The notes: a model not told the origin generated them from the letters alone. 64,000 nt of DNA from Rathayibacter_A sp036510655 (GCA_036510655.1 DATCDQ010000113.1:72634-136633); one strand, 5' to 3'; shown: positions 25,209 to 34,009, counted from the first letter of the stretch. Numbers and translations: made by a program.

Positions 25209-25320
25209 GTCGGTGAAGCTCATCGGCCGTTGCGTGACGGTGCGAGGCGGCCCAATTTCAGGGCTGCTGGCTGTGGGGGTAGATTGAACTGATACTTTTT
25301 CTTTGAGGAGACGCTCTACT

Positions 25321-26748
25321 GTGCCCAAAATCCTGATCGTCGGCGGCGGATATGCCGGTTTCTACACGGCCTGGAAGCTCGAGAAGTGGTTGCGTAACGG
25401 TGAGGCAGACGTAACGATCGTCGACCCGCTGCCATACATGACCTACCAGCCTTTCCTGCCCGAGGTTGCCGCCGGCTCTATCGAGCCGCGCCACGCTGTC
25501 GTCTCTCAGCGCCGACACCTGAAGAAGACCACAGTGATCACCGCAAAGGTGACATACATCAACCACGCGGAGAAGTCGGCGACCATCACGCCCGCGCTCG
25601 GCGAGCCGTGGGAGTTCGACTACGACATCGTCGTGGTCACAGCCGGTGCGGTCAGCCGCACCTTCCCGATCCCGGGCGTCGCCGACCAGGCGATCGGCTT
25701 GAAGAACATCGAAGAGGCCGTCGCCATCCGCGACCGAGTGCTGACCAACTTCGACAAGGCTGCCGCCCTGCCGCCGGGGCCTGAGCGTGAGCGTCTTCTG
25801 ACATTCGTGGTGATCGGCGGCGGATTCGCAGGCATCGAAATCTTCGGCGAGCTGCGATCGTTTGCCAGCGCACTGTTGTCGAGCTACCCGCAGCTGACGT
25901 TTGACGAGACGCACTTCCACCTGATCGAGGCGATGGGCCGGATCATGCCGGAGGTTTCGCTGCCCACCAGCTACTGGGTGATCAAGAACCTCGCACAGCG
26001 CGGAGCGGAAATCCACCTGGAGACCCAGCTGACCAGCGCCGTCGACGGGCGGATCGAGCTGTCCACCGGTGAGAGCTTCACCGCCGACCTGATCGTCTGG
26101 ACGGCAGGCGTCATGGCGAATCCGAGCATCGTGCGCCACACGGACCTGCCGATCGAGGAGCGCGGGCGGCTTAAGGTGCGCGCCGATCTGCGCGTAGGCA
26201 CCGAAGACGACTTCGTCCCGGACGCGTGGGGTGCCGGCGACGTCAGCGCTGTGCCGGACCTGTCCGGTGGCGGTGTCGGCGGCTACTGCGTGCCCAACGC
26301 CCAGCACGCCGTTCGTCAGGCCAAGACGCTCGCCAAGAACATCGTTGCAACTTTGCGTGGCGAAGGCGTGCGCGACTACTTCCACAAGAATTCCGGCGCG
26401 GTCGCAGGCATCGGCCTCGGTATCGGCGTGTTCCAACGGAACAAGTTGGGCATCACGGGCCTTCTGGCCTGGCTGATGCACCGTGGCTATCACGGGCTGG
26501 CGATGCCGAGCTGGGAGCGCAAGTTCCGCGTGCTCTGGGATTGGTGGAACAACCTGTGGCTCGGCCGCGATATCGTCTCGCTGTCGGCGACTCTCGAACC
26601 GCGTGCCGCGTTCGAGGAGTTCGCGTCCCGTCCGAAGCCGTCGGCTGCGGCTGCGGCTGCTCCCGCGGTGACGGCGAAGGCTCCGGCGAAGGCTCCGGCC
26701 AAGGCGAAGAAGGATCCCGTCGCCGAGACGGCGGTCTCAGCCAAGTAG
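25321..26748 (+). CDS. ndh: Type II NADH dehydrogenase (NDH-2)
   Basis: This 475-residue flavoprotein oxidises NADH and reduces menaquinone without pumping protons. It has an FAD-binding GGGYAGFYTAWKLE at the N-terminus, the quinone-region motif MTYQPFLPEVAAGSIEPRH, an NADH-binding VVIGGGFAGIEIFGEL near residue 162, and AWGAGDVSAVPD. A C-terminal membrane-associating region follows. The last 45 residues are rich in Ala, Lys and Pro. GTG 25321 is chosen because GAGGAG lies about 12 nt upstream. A strong hairpin follows the gene. Confidence 0.94.
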   Translation: MPKILIVGGGYAGFYTAWKLEKWLRNGEADVTIVDPLPYMTYQPFLPEVAAGSIEPRHAVVSQRRHLKKTTVITAKVTYINHAEKSATITPALGEPWEFDYDIVVVTAGAVSRTFPIPGVADQAIGLKNIEEAVAIRDRVLTNFDKAAALPPGPERERLLTFVVIGGGFAGIEIFGELRSFASALLSSYPQLTFDETHFHLIEAMGRIMPEVSLPTSYWVIKNLAQRGAEIHLETQLTSAVDGRIELSTGESFTADLIVWTAGVMANPSIVRHTDLPIEERGRLKVRADLRVGTEDDFVPDAWGAGDVSAVPDLSGGGVGGYCVPNAQHAVRQAKTLAKNIVATLRGEGVRDYFHKNSGAVAGIGLGIGVFQRNKLGITGLLAWLMHRGYHGLAMPSWERKFRVLWDWWNNLWLGRDIVSLSATLEPRAAFEEFASRPKPSAAAAAAPAVTAKAPAKAPAKAKKDPVAETAVSAK

Positions 26749-26767
26749 GCCGCGAGACACGTCTCGG

Positions 26768-26801
26768 TCGAGGGGGCCCATCTGTGGATGGACCCCCTCG
26801 A
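26768..26801 (+). terminator. Terminator hairpin after ndh
   Basis: TCGAGGGGGCCCATC pairs with GATGGACCCCCTCGA with one mismatch across a TGTG loop, giving a 15-bp stem. It lies 20 bp after the ndh stop. Confidence 0.75.
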
Positions 26802-26847
26802 CTGATCTCCGGCGGATGCTCGTTGGTCCCGTAGCATGGAGCAGCAC

Positions 26848-26920
26848 GCCCCCGTAGCCCAATGGCAGAGGCAGGCGACTTAAAATCGCCACAGTGTGGG
26901 TTCGAGTCCCACCGGGGGTA
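26848..26920 (+). tRNA. tRNA-Leu (anticodon UAA) with class I body
   Basis: The cloverleaf is complete: acceptor GCCCCCG/CGGGGGT (first pair G-U), D arm GCC/GGC with GG in the loop, anticodon stem GGCGA/TCGCC with loop CTTAAAA (anticodon TAA at 26881-26883), variable region of five bases, and T arm GTGGG-TTCGAGT-CCCAC. The discriminator is A. CCA is not fully encoded (CC then T). Bacterial tRNA-Leu normally has a long variable arm (class II), and this one does not. The anticodon nevertheless reads the rare UUA codon. Confidence 0.85.
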
Positions 26921-26966
26921 CCTCACCCGGCCGGCCGGGGCATCCGCTGACCTCATGGCGAACCTC

Positions 26967-27027
26967 ATTCAGGTTGGAGCGGGGGTCGAAGACGCAGCCC
27001 CGCCGCAGCCGGCCATCCAACCTGAAT
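26967..27027 (+). repeat. Palindromic repeat family 2, copy A
   Basis: ATTCAGGTTGGA (26967-26978) and TCCAACCTGAAT (27016-27027) are perfect 12-bp arms. Inside lies GGGGGTC and directly after is the CGGTCC that also follows the copy at 62996. It sits between the tRNA and the end of the Ig-like membrane protein gene. Confidence 0.85.
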
Positions 27028-27092
27028 ACGGTCCGAGAACCCGGTGGTCGAGTGGCGAATACGCGTAACGAGGGCCGTGCCGTCGGCCGCGC

Positions 27093-29312
27093 TCAGCGCA
27101 ACGCGGGCGCGATGTAGCGTTGCCACAGCCAAGCGGAGATGCTGATCGCCGCGAAAGCGAGTGTGCCGATCGCGAATGCCAGTGTGCCGGTCTGGCGCGT
27201 TGCGAGGTCCTGGATCGGAACCAGGATGGCGAACAGCAGCGTCTCGACCGCGATCGCGATCAGTAGCCAGGTGCCCCGCGACCAGCGCAGGATTGCGCGA
27301 CCGGGTAGCGAACCAAGCGGCAGCAGCAGCACTCCCGCGGATCCGATGGCCACGAGAACGGTGGCATTCACGAACTCGGAAGCGAACGCAGCCAGTGCGC
27401 TGTCGACTGTCGGCAGGAGATCCAGCGTCAGCCAGCCGAACGCGGCGAGAACCGCGAGCGAGCCGAGCTGCATTGCGGCCAGCTTGCCTCGAACGGCCGT
27501 AGAGCCTGTGACCACTGTCACGACGACGATTACACCGTAGAGCAGCGTGGGTTGCAGTTGGAGGACCCTGCTGACGGCGGAAGCTGCGGCCACAAGCACC
27601 AGCGTGTACGGCGCGAATGCCGCGGTCGCGGTTGCTCCCGCCGCACGTCGAGCGGCGAGCAGCGGCACGCCGACGGCGACCGCGCCGACGACGCCGAGCG
27701 CCAGGAACACGGCAGGAACGACGCGGAAGTAGGCATCCGCCGTCGCGATCGGGCCGGCGAAGGTGATCAGCGCGGTCGCGCAGAATGCTGCAGCAGCGGT
27801 GGTCACCCACGGCGGCGGCGTACGCAGCGCCGGGGCTTGGTCGTATTCGTACCTGCCCCGGTTGCGCCCGAACAGGAGGAGCGGATTGATCGCCGCAGCC
27901 CTGCCGGCATCCGCACGGGCGCCGGCGACCGCGCCAGCAAGCAATCGTGCCGGAATCACCAACAGCACAAGAGCGATCAGGGCCAACAACGCTGCGGGCA
28001 GCCAGGTCGATAGCGAGTCGAGCCCCGACACGGAGCGAACGGCGGCGGTGAATGGTGTCATGGTCAGCGGGATCGTCATCGGTGCGGAGGGCGGCTGTGC
28101 TGCATTCGGTGGCGGCGGACTGCCGGGTGACGGCACGGCGGTCCATGGCGCCGCCGGCACCCCGGCGGACCCACCGGGTGCACCGAATGAGCTCGGTGGC
28201 GCGGATGGCACCGCCGCGTTGGACGACGTTGATGACGGCCCCGGCGCTGACGCAGACGGCACTGACGCCGTCACCCGAAGGCTCACCGCGGCGCTGGCCG
28301 CACTCGTGTTGCCGGCGGCGTCTTGTTGGAGAGCGGAGATCGTGTACGTGCCCGGCGTCAGCACAGCTCCGACACAACGCCAGGCGCCCGCGTTGACCGT
28401 CGCCGAGCACAGCTGTTGCGAGCCTGTCGGCGTCGATGCCCACACCGTCACCTGGGCGCGGTCCTCGCCGGCGCCGGAATAGACAGTCTTCGCATCGGCC
28501 CCGATCGCGGAGCCTGTCAGAGGTGAAGTCAACGTTGGGGCGACCGGTGCAGTCGCATCGAAGATCAGCGGCAATGGCGCGCTGCTGTCAGATTCCCGAT
28601 TCCCGAATCCGGTCGGCCCGACTTGGGCGGCGCTGATCGAATAGCCGCCATCCGCGAGCTTCGGATCGAGCACGCACGCCCAGTTGCCGTTCGCGTCGGC
28701 CGTGAAGCTGCAGGTGGTGCCGGCGGAGTGCGCTCCGCTCACTCGCGCGGTCACGACTGCGCCCGGGTAGCCGGTTCCGTGGATAAGGCCGTTGCTGATC
28801 ACACCGCCGCTGCCCGACTGGATGCTCGGTGGTCCGAGCGCGGTGACGATCGTCGTCGCGGTCAGCGCAGCGTCGCCGGTCACAACGGCGCGGAGCGTTA
28901 CGGCCGTGCCATTCGGCAGACTCACGGCGGGACAACTCCAATGTGCGCCTGCGGCAGCCACGATGCAGGCAGGATCGCCGCCTGTGTCACCGACGAAGAG
29001 TTGGATCTCGTCACCGGGCGACCGCGTTCCGGACACCGTCGTGCTGCCGGACCCGATGAACGCGCCGGCCGCCGGAGAATCGACCGTTGGTTCCGTACCG
29101 ACCGCAACGGTGTCCGTCGTGCTGTCGGCGTTGTCGTTGCGGTCCGCTGACGTCGGCAGCGGCGTTGGTGTTGCCACTGCGGGAGTACCGCTAGCGCGTT
29201 CAGCCGGCGCCAGTAGGAGCGCGAGCCCGGCGATCATCAGGGCTGCAGCGATTGCCCCGGTCGCGCGCGTCAACCGAGTATGCCGAAGTTCGCCCGCTGC
29301 ATACCTGTGCAC
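27093..29312 (-). CDS. Large Ig-like domain/multi-pass membrane protein of unknown function
   Basis: The 739-residue product begins with a membrane helix (about residues 17-36, AIAAALMIAGLALLLAP). It then has roughly 300 residues of extracellular beta-rich repeats with paired cysteines; PGTYTISALQQDAAGNTSAA is typical of bacterial Ig-like modules. A Pro/Ser/Ala linker leads to a C-terminal half with about 9-10 hydrophobic helices. I chose GTG 29312 because TTGACA and TGGAAT with a 17-bp spacer end 10 nt before it; the open frame extends 32 codons further. No enzyme motif was seen. The gene is divergent from a TetR operon. A cell-surface or sensory role is only a guess. Confidence 0.72.
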   Translation of the reverse strand: MHRYAAGELRHTRLTRATGAIAAALMIAGLALLLAPAERASGTPAVATPTPLPTSADRNDNADSTTDTVAVGTEPTVDSPAAGAFIGSGSTTVSGTRSPGDEIQLFVGDTGGDPACIVAAAGAHWSCPAVSLPNGTAVTLRAVVTGDAALTATTIVTALGPPSIQSGSGGVISNGLIHGTGYPGAVVTARVSGAHSAGTTCSFTADANGNWACVLDPKLADGGYSISAAQVGPTGFGNRESDSSAPLPLIFDATAPVAPTLTSPLTGSAIGADAKTVYSGAGEDRAQVTVWASTPTGSQQLCSATVNAGAWRCVGAVLTPGTYTISALQQDAAGNTSAASAAVSLRVTASVPSASAPGPSSTSSNAAVPSAPPSSFGAPGGSAGVPAAPWTAVPSPGSPPPPNAAQPPSAPMTIPLTMTPFTAAVRSVSGLDSLSTWLPAALLALIALVLLVIPARLLAGAVAGARADAGRAAAINPLLLFGRNRGRYEYDQAPALRTPPPWVTTAAAAFCATALITFAGPIATADAYFRVVPAVFLALGVVGAVAVGVPLLAARRAAGATATAAFAPYTLVLVAAASAVSRVLQLQPTLLYGVIVVVTVVTGSTAVRGKLAAMQLGSLAVLAAFGWLTLDLLPTVDSALAAFASEFVNATVLVAIGSAGVLLLPLGSLPGRAILRWSRGTWLLIAIAVETLLFAILVPIQDLATRQTGTLAFAIGTLAFAAISISAWLWQRYIAPALR

Positions 29313-29322
29313 TGTACCGACT

Positions 29323-29351
29323 ATTCCACGTGGCAATTCAGCGGATGTCAA
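29323..29351 (-). promoter_or_regulatory. Promoter of the Ig-like membrane protein gene
   Basis: On the minus strand TTGACA (29346-29351) and TGGAAT (29323-29328) are separated by 17 bp. Transcription would begin 3-4 nt before the GTG at 29312, so the message would be nearly leaderless. Confidence 0.6.
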
Positions 29352-29382
29352 ACCAGACTCGCGCAATAGTGCATACTTAACA

Positions 29383-29402
29383 ACTGGGTCAACTGACCCA
29401 GT
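29383..29402. promoter_or_regulatory. TetR-type operator palindrome
   Basis: ACTGGGTCA and TGACCCAGT form perfect 9-bp arms around AC. The site is 61 bp before the tetR start and 32 bp upstream of the -35 box of the divergent gene. Size and symmetry fit a TetR dimer. Confidence 0.75.
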
Positions 29403-29462
29403 GCACATTCTTCACCGGATGCCCAGCCCTGTCCACACGCTCAATGTCGAGCAGGAGGTCCT

Positions 29463-30179
29463 ATGCCCCGCATTCCTGCTGGCGAGCGCCGAGCCGCCCT
29501 CGTGCGCGCGGCCCTGCGTGTCGTCGCCGACCGCGGTGTGTCGGGGGCGACGACTCGTGCGATCGTCGCTGAGGCCGGGATGTCTCTGGCCAGCTTCCAC
29601 TATGCGTTCACCTCCCGCGACGAACTGATGGGCGAGCTCATCAATTGGGCCGTCGAGCAGGAAGAGCACACCATCGCAGCCGCGCTCGCCCCCGCGCCCG
29701 CTCCGGTGCCGATGCGGGACGCGATTCGAGCCGGACTAGAGGAGTACTTCCTCGGCGTTCGTCAGGACCCGCAACGCGAAAAGGCGATGTTCGAGCTCAC
29801 GCAGTATGCCCTGCGCTCGCCGGGCATGGAAGAGCTGGCGCGGCGGCAATATCGGCGCTACTACACCCTTGCAGAGTCCACCCTGCAGATTGCCGCAGAC
29901 AAGAGCGGCCAGCGCTGGACGCGCCCGCTCTCCGAGGTCGCGACAGCACTCATTGCGCTGACGGACGGGCTGACGATGTCTTGGCTGGTCAACCGTGACG
30001 ACGAAGCCGCCGCAGCACTCATGGACTTCGCAGCGGATGCGCTCGCTCGCCTCGCAGCCGCGCCCGCGGTATCCGCTTCCGCGCTCTACGCAAACGCCGC
30101 CACGACGACGAACGATCCCCAGACGACGAACGATGCCCAGACGACGAACGATGCCCAGACGACGAACACCAGACGATGA
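29463..30179 (+). CDS. TetR/AcrR family transcriptional regulator
   Basis: The 238-residue protein has the TetR helix-turn-helix within the first 50 residues (ALRVVADRGVSGATTRAI, AEAGMSLASFHYAFTSRDEL) and an all-helical ligand-binding domain with a predicted C-terminal dimer helix (WLVNRDDEAAAALMDFAAD). AGGAGG precedes the ATG. The last 20 residues are a six-residue repeat rich in Thr, Asn and Asp encoded by an 18-bp tandem repeat. It heads an operon with a transporter and two enzymes and has a perfect palindrome upstream, so it is probably a local repressor. The inducer is unknown. Confidence 0.9.
   Translation: MPRIPAGERRAALVRAALRVVADRGVSGATTRAIVAEAGMSLASFHYAFTSRDELMGELINWAVEQEEHTIAAALAPAPAPVPMRDAIRAGLEEYFLGVRQDPQREKAMFELTQYALRSPGMEELARRQYRRYYTLAESTLQIAADKSGQRWTRPLSEVATALIALTDGLTMSWLVNRDDEAAAALMDFAADALARLAAAPAVSASALYANAATTTNDPQTTNDAQTTNDAQTTNTRR
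30101..30171 (+). repeat. 18-bp tandem repeat at the 3' end of the tetR-type gene
   Basis: The unit CCCAGACGACGAACGATG occurs at 30118-30135 and 30136-30153, with degenerate units on both sides, about 3.9 copies in all. It is in frame and encodes repeats of the type NDAQTT. Copy number may vary between strains by replication slippage. Confidence 0.9.
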
Positions 30180-30186
30180 GGTCCCG

Positions 30187-31446
30187 ATGAGTACGACAGC
30201 AGCACGAGCCGCCCTGTTCGCAGAACCCACCCGCCGGGTTGGCGGGCGCTGGATCGCGTTTTTCGCCATGGCGTGGCTGGGCATCTGGATGGCGCAATTG
30301 ACACCGGTGCAACTGCTCCTGCCGGCACAGATCCAAGCGCAGTTGAACACCACAGACTGGGTGCAGAATGTCGTCGCATTCGGCATCATCTCCGGCATCT
30401 CGGGCCTCTGCGCCGTCGTCGCATTCCCGCTGACCGGGGCGCTGTCGGACCGCACCACGAGCAAGTTCGGTCGGCGCCGGCCGTGGATTGCCATTGGCGC
30501 GCTCGTCTTCGCGTTGTCGCTGCTGATCCTGGGTGCCCAGACCACCATGGTCGGAATCGGCGTGTTCTGGTGTCTGGCGTTGATCGGGTTCTGCATTCTG
30601 ACGGCGGCGCTCACCGCCACCATCAGCGACCAGGTGCCGGTCGACCAGCGCGGTTACGTGTCCGGCTGGTTGAGCGCACCGCAGGCAATCGGCACGATCC
30701 TCGGGCTCGTCTTGGTGATGACGCTGTTCACCGGCACATTCTTCGGCTACGCCGCTATGGCGGTTCTCCTTCTGGTGCTTGTGCTGCCTTTCCTGTTCCT
30801 TCCGGATGCCGTTCTCTCGCGCGACCTGCGCACGGCGATGTCGATGCGCGGCATCCTGGAGAGCCTGTGGATCAGCCCGCGCCAGTACCCGGATTTCGGC
30901 TGGACTCTGCTCAGCCGCATCCTGGTCAACTTCGGCAACGCGTTCGGCACGACCCTGCTGCTGTATTTCTTGGAGTTCGGCTTGAACGATAAGGATGCAG
31001 AAAACGACCTGATTCTGCTCACACTCATCTACATGGTGTTCGTGATCATCGCCGCGCTCGGCTTCGGCAGGCTCTCCGACCGGCTCGGCCGGCGCAAGTC
31101 GTTCGTGTTCATTGCATCGACCCTGCAGGCCATCGCGGCACTGATGCTCGCATTCGTGCCGCTTCTGGCGGTCGCCATGGTCGCCGCAGGCATCCTCGGT
31201 CTCGGCTACGGCTGCTTCCTCGCCGTGGACCAGGCATTGGCGACGCAGGTGCTGCCGGACCCGGCCGCGCGCGGCAAAGACCTCGGCATCATGAACATCG
31301 CGACAGCGGTGCCGCAGGCGCTTGCACCTCTGCTCGGCGCCTTCGTCGTCCTTGCGCTGAACGGATTCCAAGGATTGTTCATCATGGCAGGAGTGTTCGC
31401 CTTCGCAGGCGCGCTCGCCGTCTCTCGAGTGAAAGCGGTGCGCTGA
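30187..31446 (+). CDS. MFS transporter
   Basis: This 419-residue protein has about 12 membrane helices. It shows the MFS motif A in both halves: GALSDRTTSKFGRRRPWI after helix 2 and GRLSDRLGRRKSFVF after helix 8. The FGRRRPWI form is typical of glycoside/cation symporter-like (GPH or SLC45-like) members, so a sugar-like substrate is plausible. The ATG at 30187 follows GAGGT at a suitable distance and lies 7 bp after tetR. It is translationally coupled to the next gene (TGATG). The substrate is presumably that of the two downstream enzymes. Confidence 0.88.
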   Translation: MSTTAARAALFAEPTRRVGGRWIAFFAMAWLGIWMAQLTPVQLLLPAQIQAQLNTTDWVQNVVAFGIISGISGLCAVVAFPLTGALSDRTTSKFGRRRPWIAIGALVFALSLLILGAQTTMVGIGVFWCLALIGFCILTAALTATISDQVPVDQRGYVSGWLSAPQAIGTILGLVLVMTLFTGTFFGYAAMAVLLLVLVLPFLFLPDAVLSRDLRTAMSMRGILESLWISPRQYPDFGWTLLSRILVNFGNAFGTTLLLYFLEFGLNDKDAENDLILLTLIYMVFVIIAALGFGRLSDRLGRRKSFVFIASTLQAIAALMLAFVPLLAVAMVAAGILGLGYGCFLAVDQALATQVLPDPAARGKDLGIMNIATAVPQALAPLLGAFVVLALNGFQGLFIMAGVFAFAGALAVSRVKAVR

Positions 31447-32699
31447 TGGCCATCGACCTGTCCGCACGTCCACGCACGAGCGCGTGGGAACAGCCGGAGC
31501 GCTATTGGCCGAGCCTGACCGCCGCGACACGCGAACTGGACCCGCCGCTGGCCGTGATCGAATTGGACGCGCTCCGCTACAACACACACGACATGCTGCG
31601 TCGCGCGTCGGGCAAGCGCATTCGGGTCGCTTCGAAGTCGGTGCGCGTTCGCGATGTTCTCGACGCCGTGCTCGCCGTGCCCGGCTACGGGGGAGTGCTC
31701 GCCTACACGCTGCCCGAAGCACTATGGCTGGCTGCTGACACCGAACACAACCCGGCGATCGACGACATCGTCGTCGGGTACCCCACGGCAGACAAGGCTG
31801 CGCTGCGGCAGCTTGCGACGTCACCCGAGCTCGCTGCGCGGATCACCCTGATGGTCGACTCGATCGCGCAGCTCGACCTCATCGATTCGGTCGTCGCACC
31901 GAAAGCGCGCGAGACCATCAGGCTCTGCCTTGAGCTGGACTCATCGTGGAACTCGCGAACGCTCGGCCACCTTGGCGTGTGGCGGTCTCCCGTGCACAGC
32001 CCGGCGGCAGCGCATGCCCTCGCAGCCCGGATCGTCGCCCGACCCGGCTTCCGGCTCGTGGGAATGATGGGCTACGAGGCGCAGATCGCCGGGCAGGGAG
32101 ATCAGCCGGCGGGCCGACCAGCGTGGGGAGCGACCGTACGTTGGATGCAGCGCAACTCCGAGACGGAACTGCGCGAGCGGCGTGCCGCCGCAGTGGCGGC
32201 CGTTCGTTACCTTGCCGATCTCGAGTTCGTCAACGGCGGCGGAACCGGTTCGCTCGAATTTACCTCATCGGATGCGTCGGTGACCGAGATCGCCGCCGGT
32301 AGCGGCCTTCTCGGCGGTCACCTGTTCGACAACTACCGCTCGTTCCGGCCCGCACCCGCAGCTGCGTTCGCGCTGTCGGTGGTGCGCAAACCGGCGCCGC
32401 GGACCGCGACGGTGCTCGGCGGCGGCTGGGTCGCATCCGGACCCCCGGCTTCTGACCGGATGCCGTCGATCGCCTGGCCGGCCGGGCTCGCGCTGGTCGC
32501 ACGCGAGATGGCGGGGGAGGTTCAGAGCCCGCTCACCGGCGCAGCAGCGCAGGCATTGCGCCCCGGCGATCGGATCTGGTTCCGACACACGAAGTCGGGT
32601 GAACTCAGCGAGCACGTCAACATGTTCCAGCTCGTAGAGAACGGTGCGATCGTCGGAACGGCGCCCAGCTATCGCGGCGAAGGCAGGGCGTTCCTATGA
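31446..32699 (+). CDS. PLP-dependent amino acid deaminase/aldolase, alanine racemase N-terminal fold
   Basis: The 417-residue protein has the TIM barrel of the fold type III PLP enzymes (D-threonine aldolase/D-serine dehydratase-like). The PLP lysine is in IRVASKSVRV near residue 63. Later barrel motifs include MMGYEAQIAG, FVNGGGTGSLEF (phosphate-binding glycines) and TEIAAGSGLLGG. A C-terminal beta domain ends with a D-serine dehydratase-like metal region. It is coupled to the transporter before it and to the oxidase after it. The true substrate, an amino acid or hydroxy amino acid, cannot be read from sequence. Confidence 0.82.
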   Translation: MAIDLSARPRTSAWEQPERYWPSLTAATRELDPPLAVIELDALRYNTHDMLRRASGKRIRVASKSVRVRDVLDAVLAVPGYGGVLAYTLPEALWLAADTEHNPAIDDIVVGYPTADKAALRQLATSPELAARITLMVDSIAQLDLIDSVVAPKARETIRLCLELDSSWNSRTLGHLGVWRSPVHSPAAAHALAARIVARPGFRLVGMMGYEAQIAGQGDQPAGRPAWGATVRWMQRNSETELRERRAAAVAAVRYLADLEFVNGGGTGSLEFTSSDASVTEIAAGSGLLGGHLFDNYRSFRPAPAAAFALSVVRKPAPRTATVLGGGWVASGPPASDRMPSIAWPAGLALVAREMAGEVQSPLTGAAAQALRPGDRIWFRHTKSGELSEHVNMFQLVENGAIVGTAPSYRGEGRAFL

Positions 32700-34009
32700 C
32701 AGCGTCCGGCGCCTACTGGCGCAACTGGAGTCGCACTGAGAGGGTCAAACCGGTGCGCATAGAGCGGCCGTCAACGGTCGACGCCGTGCAGCGCGCGGTG
32801 GCCGCCGCGGGCGAACAGGGGCTCACCATCAAGCCGGTCGGAGCAGGGCACAGTTTCACCGGGATCGCAGTGGCACCAGGCGTGCAACTGGATCTTGACG
32901 ACCTGAGCGGCATCGTCTCCGTCGACCGTGCGCTCGCGCGTGTCACGCTCGCGGCGGGGACCCGACTGTTCGCGGTGCCGCGCCTGCTCGAGCCGTTCGG
33001 CCTGGCTCTCGAGAACATGGGCGACATCGACCGGCAGTCGATTGCAGGGGCTACGTCAACCGGCACCCACGGCACCGGCGGAGGCTTCGGCGGCCTCGCC
33101 ACGCAGATCGTCGCCCTGACCCTCGTCACAGGCAACGGCGAACTACTGCACATCAGCGAGACCGAGAATGCAGGTCTGTTGCCCGCTGCACGGCTCGGGC
33201 TCGGTGCGCTCGGGGTGCTGGTCGACCTGACGATCCAGTGTGTGGCCGCCTTCGTGCTGCACGCGCTCGAGCGGCCGGAACCACTCGGCGCTGCCATCGA
33301 CAGCTACCTGCAGCGCTCCGCGGAGGAGGACCACTTCGAGTTCTACTGGTTTCCACACACCGACACGGCGTTGACGAAGACGAACACGCGATTGCCTGCC
33401 GATGCGCAACGGCATCCGCTCGGCCGCGTCGGCCGCTTCATGGATGATGAGTTTCTGGCGAACGGCGTGTATCGCGGCGTGTGTCGTGCGGGCACAATGG
33501 TGCCGGGGATCATTCCGCCGTTCAATCGGGCGGCACAGCGCATGACCGGTAATCGCGAATTCACGGATGCCTCACCCAGCGTGTTCGTGACCAACCGCAC
33601 CGTGCGTTTCCGCGAAATGGAATACGCACTGCCGCGCAACGCGGTACCGGAGGCGCTCACCGAGCTTCGGGCTCTGATCACGGCACGCGGCTGGCGGATC
33701 TCGTTCCCCGTCGAGGTGCGCTCCGCGACAGCCGATGACAACTGGCTGTCGACCGCCTACGGGCGAGACACCGGCTATGTCGCCGTGCACCGGTACTTCC
33801 GGGAGGATCCGACCGAATACTTCCGCGCCGTCGAGGCGATCATGACGGCGCACGAGGGCCGACCGCACTGGGGCAAAATACACACCCGTGACGCCGAGTC
33901 GCTTCGGGAGTTGTACCCGCGCTTCGATGATTTCCTGGCCGTTCGCGACAAGCTCGATCCCGACCGGGTCTTCACGAACCCGTACCTGCGAATGGTCCTC
34001 GGCGGGTAA
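32696..34009 (+). CDS. FAD-dependent aldonolactone oxidase (D-arabinono-1,4-lactone oxidase family)
   Basis: This 437-residue flavoenzyme belongs to the VAO family. The PP-loop region for FAD is seen in IKPVGAGHSFTGIA, followed by GDIDRQSIAGATSTGTHGTG, and the C-terminal domain has the HWGKIHTRDAESL block typical of aldonolactone oxidases and alditol oxidases. It oxidises a sugar lactone or polyol with oxygen. The usual histidine for covalent FAD is not obvious in the GAGHS segment beyond its own His. It overlaps the preceding gene by ATGA. With the deaminase-like enzyme and transporter it forms a TetR-regulated catabolic unit. Confidence 0.88.
   Translation: MTASGAYWRNWSRTERVKPVRIERPSTVDAVQRAVAAAGEQGLTIKPVGAGHSFTGIAVAPGVQLDLDDLSGIVSVDRALARVTLAAGTRLFAVPRLLEPFGLALENMGDIDRQSIAGATSTGTHGTGGGFGGLATQIVALTLVTGNGELLHISETENAGLLPAARLGLGALGVLVDLTIQCVAAFVLHALERPEPLGAAIDSYLQRSAEEDHFEFYWFPHTDTALTKTNTRLPADAQRHPLGRVGRFMDDEFLANGVYRGVCRAGTMVPGIIPPFNRAAQRMTGNREFTDASPSVFVTNRTVRFREMEYALPRNAVPEALTELRALITARGWRISFPVEVRSATADDNWLSTAYGRDTGYVAVHRYFREDPTEYFRAVEAIMTAHEGRPHWGKIHTRDAESLRELYPRFDDFLAVRDKLDPDRVFTNPYLRMVLGG

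Noticed and set aside
26923..27092. Integration site (att) beside the tRNA
   Set aside because: No integrase gene and no direct repeat of the tRNA 3' end were found; the nearby element is the dispersed palindromic repeat.
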